A stretch of DNA of 64,000 bases from JAWHTC01 sp032586155 (GTDB taxonomy: Bacteria; Pseudomonadota; Alphaproteobacteria; Rhodobacterales; Rhodobacteraceae): positions 62,001 through 126,000 of the forward strand of contig NZ_JAWHTC010000006.1 in the NCBI RefSeq assembly GCF_032586155.1, given 5' to 3'. Under the pieces are notes generated by a model, which saw only the letters and a program-made list of their open reading frames with translations, did no database searches and was not told the DNA's origin. The position numbers were made by a program, and so were the translations under genes. Below are positions 63,182 to 64,000 of the stretch, one piece after another. Position 1 is the first letter of the stretch. Each line of letters begins with the position of its first letter.

Positions 63182-63500
63182 TAAGGCCGACCCCTTTTTT
63201 GCCCTCTATCCCGAGATCCTCAAGATCAAGACAGATTGACAGCAAAAAGCGGTAGTATTGCGGGAAAACCGCAAGCCGCTTGTCGACCTGGGCATAGAAC
63301 CCTGCGTGCACGGCAAGTGTCTCGGGCGCGATACGCGCACCCATACATTCGAGAATGTTCAAAAGCTCGGCGTTTTCTTTGAGCCAGAAGACATCGTCAC
63401 CAAAGCGCCGTTCGCGGGCAAAACTGGTCAGCAATGCGGTATGACCTTGATCTTGGCGTTGGATCCGGGACGGGACATTCAGGTGTACGACATTGGACAT
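63165..63500 (-). CDS. N-terminal part of the same unknown (DUF6902-like) protein
   Basis: 111 residues starting MSNVVHLNVPSR at 63500, with AAAGGAG seven bases upstream; the open frame to 63695 overlaps the repeat gene and is not used. Helical content is high (FWLKENAELLNILECMG, FFPQYY-type FPQYYRFLLSICLDLEDLG). It ends EGKKGVGLSDLGK at a TGA. One base fewer in AAAAAAGGGG turns this into EGKKGSALVTWANDQ and continues into the next open frame. No catalytic motif or signal peptide is visible. Confidence 0.65.
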   Translation of the reverse strand: MSNVVHLNVPSRIQRQDQGHTALLTSFARERRFGDDVFWLKENAELLNILECMGARIAPETLAVHAGFYAQVDKRLAVFPQYYRFLLSICLDLEDLGIEGKKGVGLSDLGK

Positions 63501-63561
63501 GTTGATTACTCCTTTCACAATCTCGGGCGAGCCAAACGCCCCGTCTCGGGTTCCGTTTCGG

Positions 63562-64000
63562 TCAGGCTCCCGAGGTGAACATGCGAGTGGCATCCCCACC
63601 AAGGGCATCGCTCGCCGTGCTCGGCGCCGCACCCGACGTAAAGGCTTCGACCGCATCGCCGTGGGTTGTATCGGGTGCCGCCGTGGGGAACGCACCAGAG
63701 GTAAACGCCTCTACGGCTTCACCAGTGATCGTTACACTGCTGCCGGACGGGGCCGCACCTGACGTAAAGGCCTCGACCGCGTTGCCGCTGATCGCCTCGT
63801 TGCTGCCAGTCGGGGCGGCGCCCGATGTGAACATCTCGACCGCATTACCGTCCAAGGCCGTGTTTGACGCCAACGGACCGGCGCCGGAGGTGAAGAGAGC
63901 CGTGGCATCTCCTGCATGCGTGGCGTGGGTCGTCCCAGGGGCCGCACCCGAGGTGAACATTTCAACGGCCTCGCCAGCCAGACCGTCCCCCGAAGCACAG
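63562..64000 (-). CDS. FTSGA tandem-repeat protein (DUF6749-like), partial at window edge
   Basis: The reading frame enters from the right edge and ends at TGA 63562-63564; at least 145 residues are present. It consists of exact 21-residue units beginning FTSGAAP or close and ending G(D/N/E)AVE(A/M); seven FTSGA copies are visible, the last being the C-terminus itself. No Lys, Tyr or Trp and almost no Arg occur in the visible part; Ala, Gly, Ser and Thr dominate, with Glu/Asp giving negative charge. An ATG at 63960 is a repeat-internal Met, not the start. Recalled as a Rhodobacteraceae DUF6749-type family. Function unknown. Confidence 0.75.
   Translation of the reverse strand, partial: CASGDGLAGEAVEMFTSGAAPGTTHATHAGDATALFTSGAGPLASNTALDGNAVEMFTSGAAPTGSNEAISGNAVEAFTSGAAPSGSSVTITGEAVEAFTSGAFPTAAPDTTHGDAVEAFTSGAAPSTASDALGGDATRMFTSGA
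63577..63960. repeat. 63-bp protein-coding tandem repeat
   Basis: The 21-codon unit gives a 63-bp period at the DNA level, with the FTSGA codons recurring strictly in phase. Between motifs the sequence varies, so selection appears to keep the motif and spacing rather than recent duplication keeping whole units alike. Confidence 0.7.

Noticed and set aside
63501..63695. 65-residue upstream extension of the 111-residue unknown protein
   Set aside because: It is Arg-rich antiphase sequence of the repeat gene; AAAGGAG sits before the internal ATG at 63500.
63577..63960. CRISPR-like or RTX-like reading of the 63-bp repeat
   Set aside because: The repeat is in-frame coding with variable interior and no spacers, and the unit lacks the GGxGxD pattern of RTX proteins.

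Overview
The window is a GC-rich chromosomal segment of an alphaproteobacterium, most likely a Rhodobacterales (Roseobacter-group) member. The grounds are the gene order (trpG-trpD-ung-trpC-moaC-moeA-lexA; frr-uppS-cdsA-dxr-rseP-bamA-ompH-fabZ-lpxA-lpxI-lpxB), an alphaproteobacterial GTTC-N7-GTTC-type SOS box in front of lexA, and a gene-transfer-agent (GTA) style endolysin/holin pair. No rRNA, tRNA, CRISPR array, transposase or integrase was recognised. The DNA is almost entirely coding, with many ATGA/TGATG overlaps.

Layout. 0-8.6 kb: the end of trpE, an RluE-type pseudouridine synthase, a divergent YibQ-like deacetylase, then a tightly overlapping tryptophan/uracil-repair/molybdopterin block ending in lexA, which has its own SOS promoter. 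8.6-21 kb: comEC, gltX, gltA, a PaaG-like crotonase, then a minus-strand block argC-ccmE-endolysin-holin-ccmF-ccmH in which a GTA-type lysis cassette sits between two cytochrome c maturation genes. murI and a secreted MbtH-like protein follow. 21-34.8 kb: a fused indolepyruvate ferredoxin oxidoreductase with a divergent LysR regulator, a GAF remnant, an M24 peptidase/PLP-lyase pair, purL, a Cys-rich protein with no normal start codon, bolA-grxD, and a P450/membrane hydrolase pair.

34.8-47.3 kb: a long minus-strand envelope block running from pyrH/frr through isoprenoid and phospholipid genes (uppS, cdsA, dxr), rseP, a 41-residue membrane protein, a terminator and new promoter, then bamA-ompH-fabZ-lpxA-lpxI-lpxB. 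47.3-56.3 kb: miaA, an AraC regulator and a peptide-type ABC importer (Tat-exported binding protein, two permeases, one double ATPase). 56.3-62.4 kb: a lipoprotein, a VOC protein, a lytic transglycosylase, ssb, a GNAT protein, dGTPase, an IscA/ErpA protein and an EamA transporter.

62.2-64 kb is the least explained region. A protein made of exact 21-residue FTSGA repeats runs off the right edge. Beside it is a helical protein of unknown function whose reading frame is split at an A6G4 run and apparently again near its 3' end. Together with the secreted MbtH-like protein at 20.8 kb, this is the best candidate for undescribed biology here. Functional calls come from recognised motifs and family knowledge; no database search was run.
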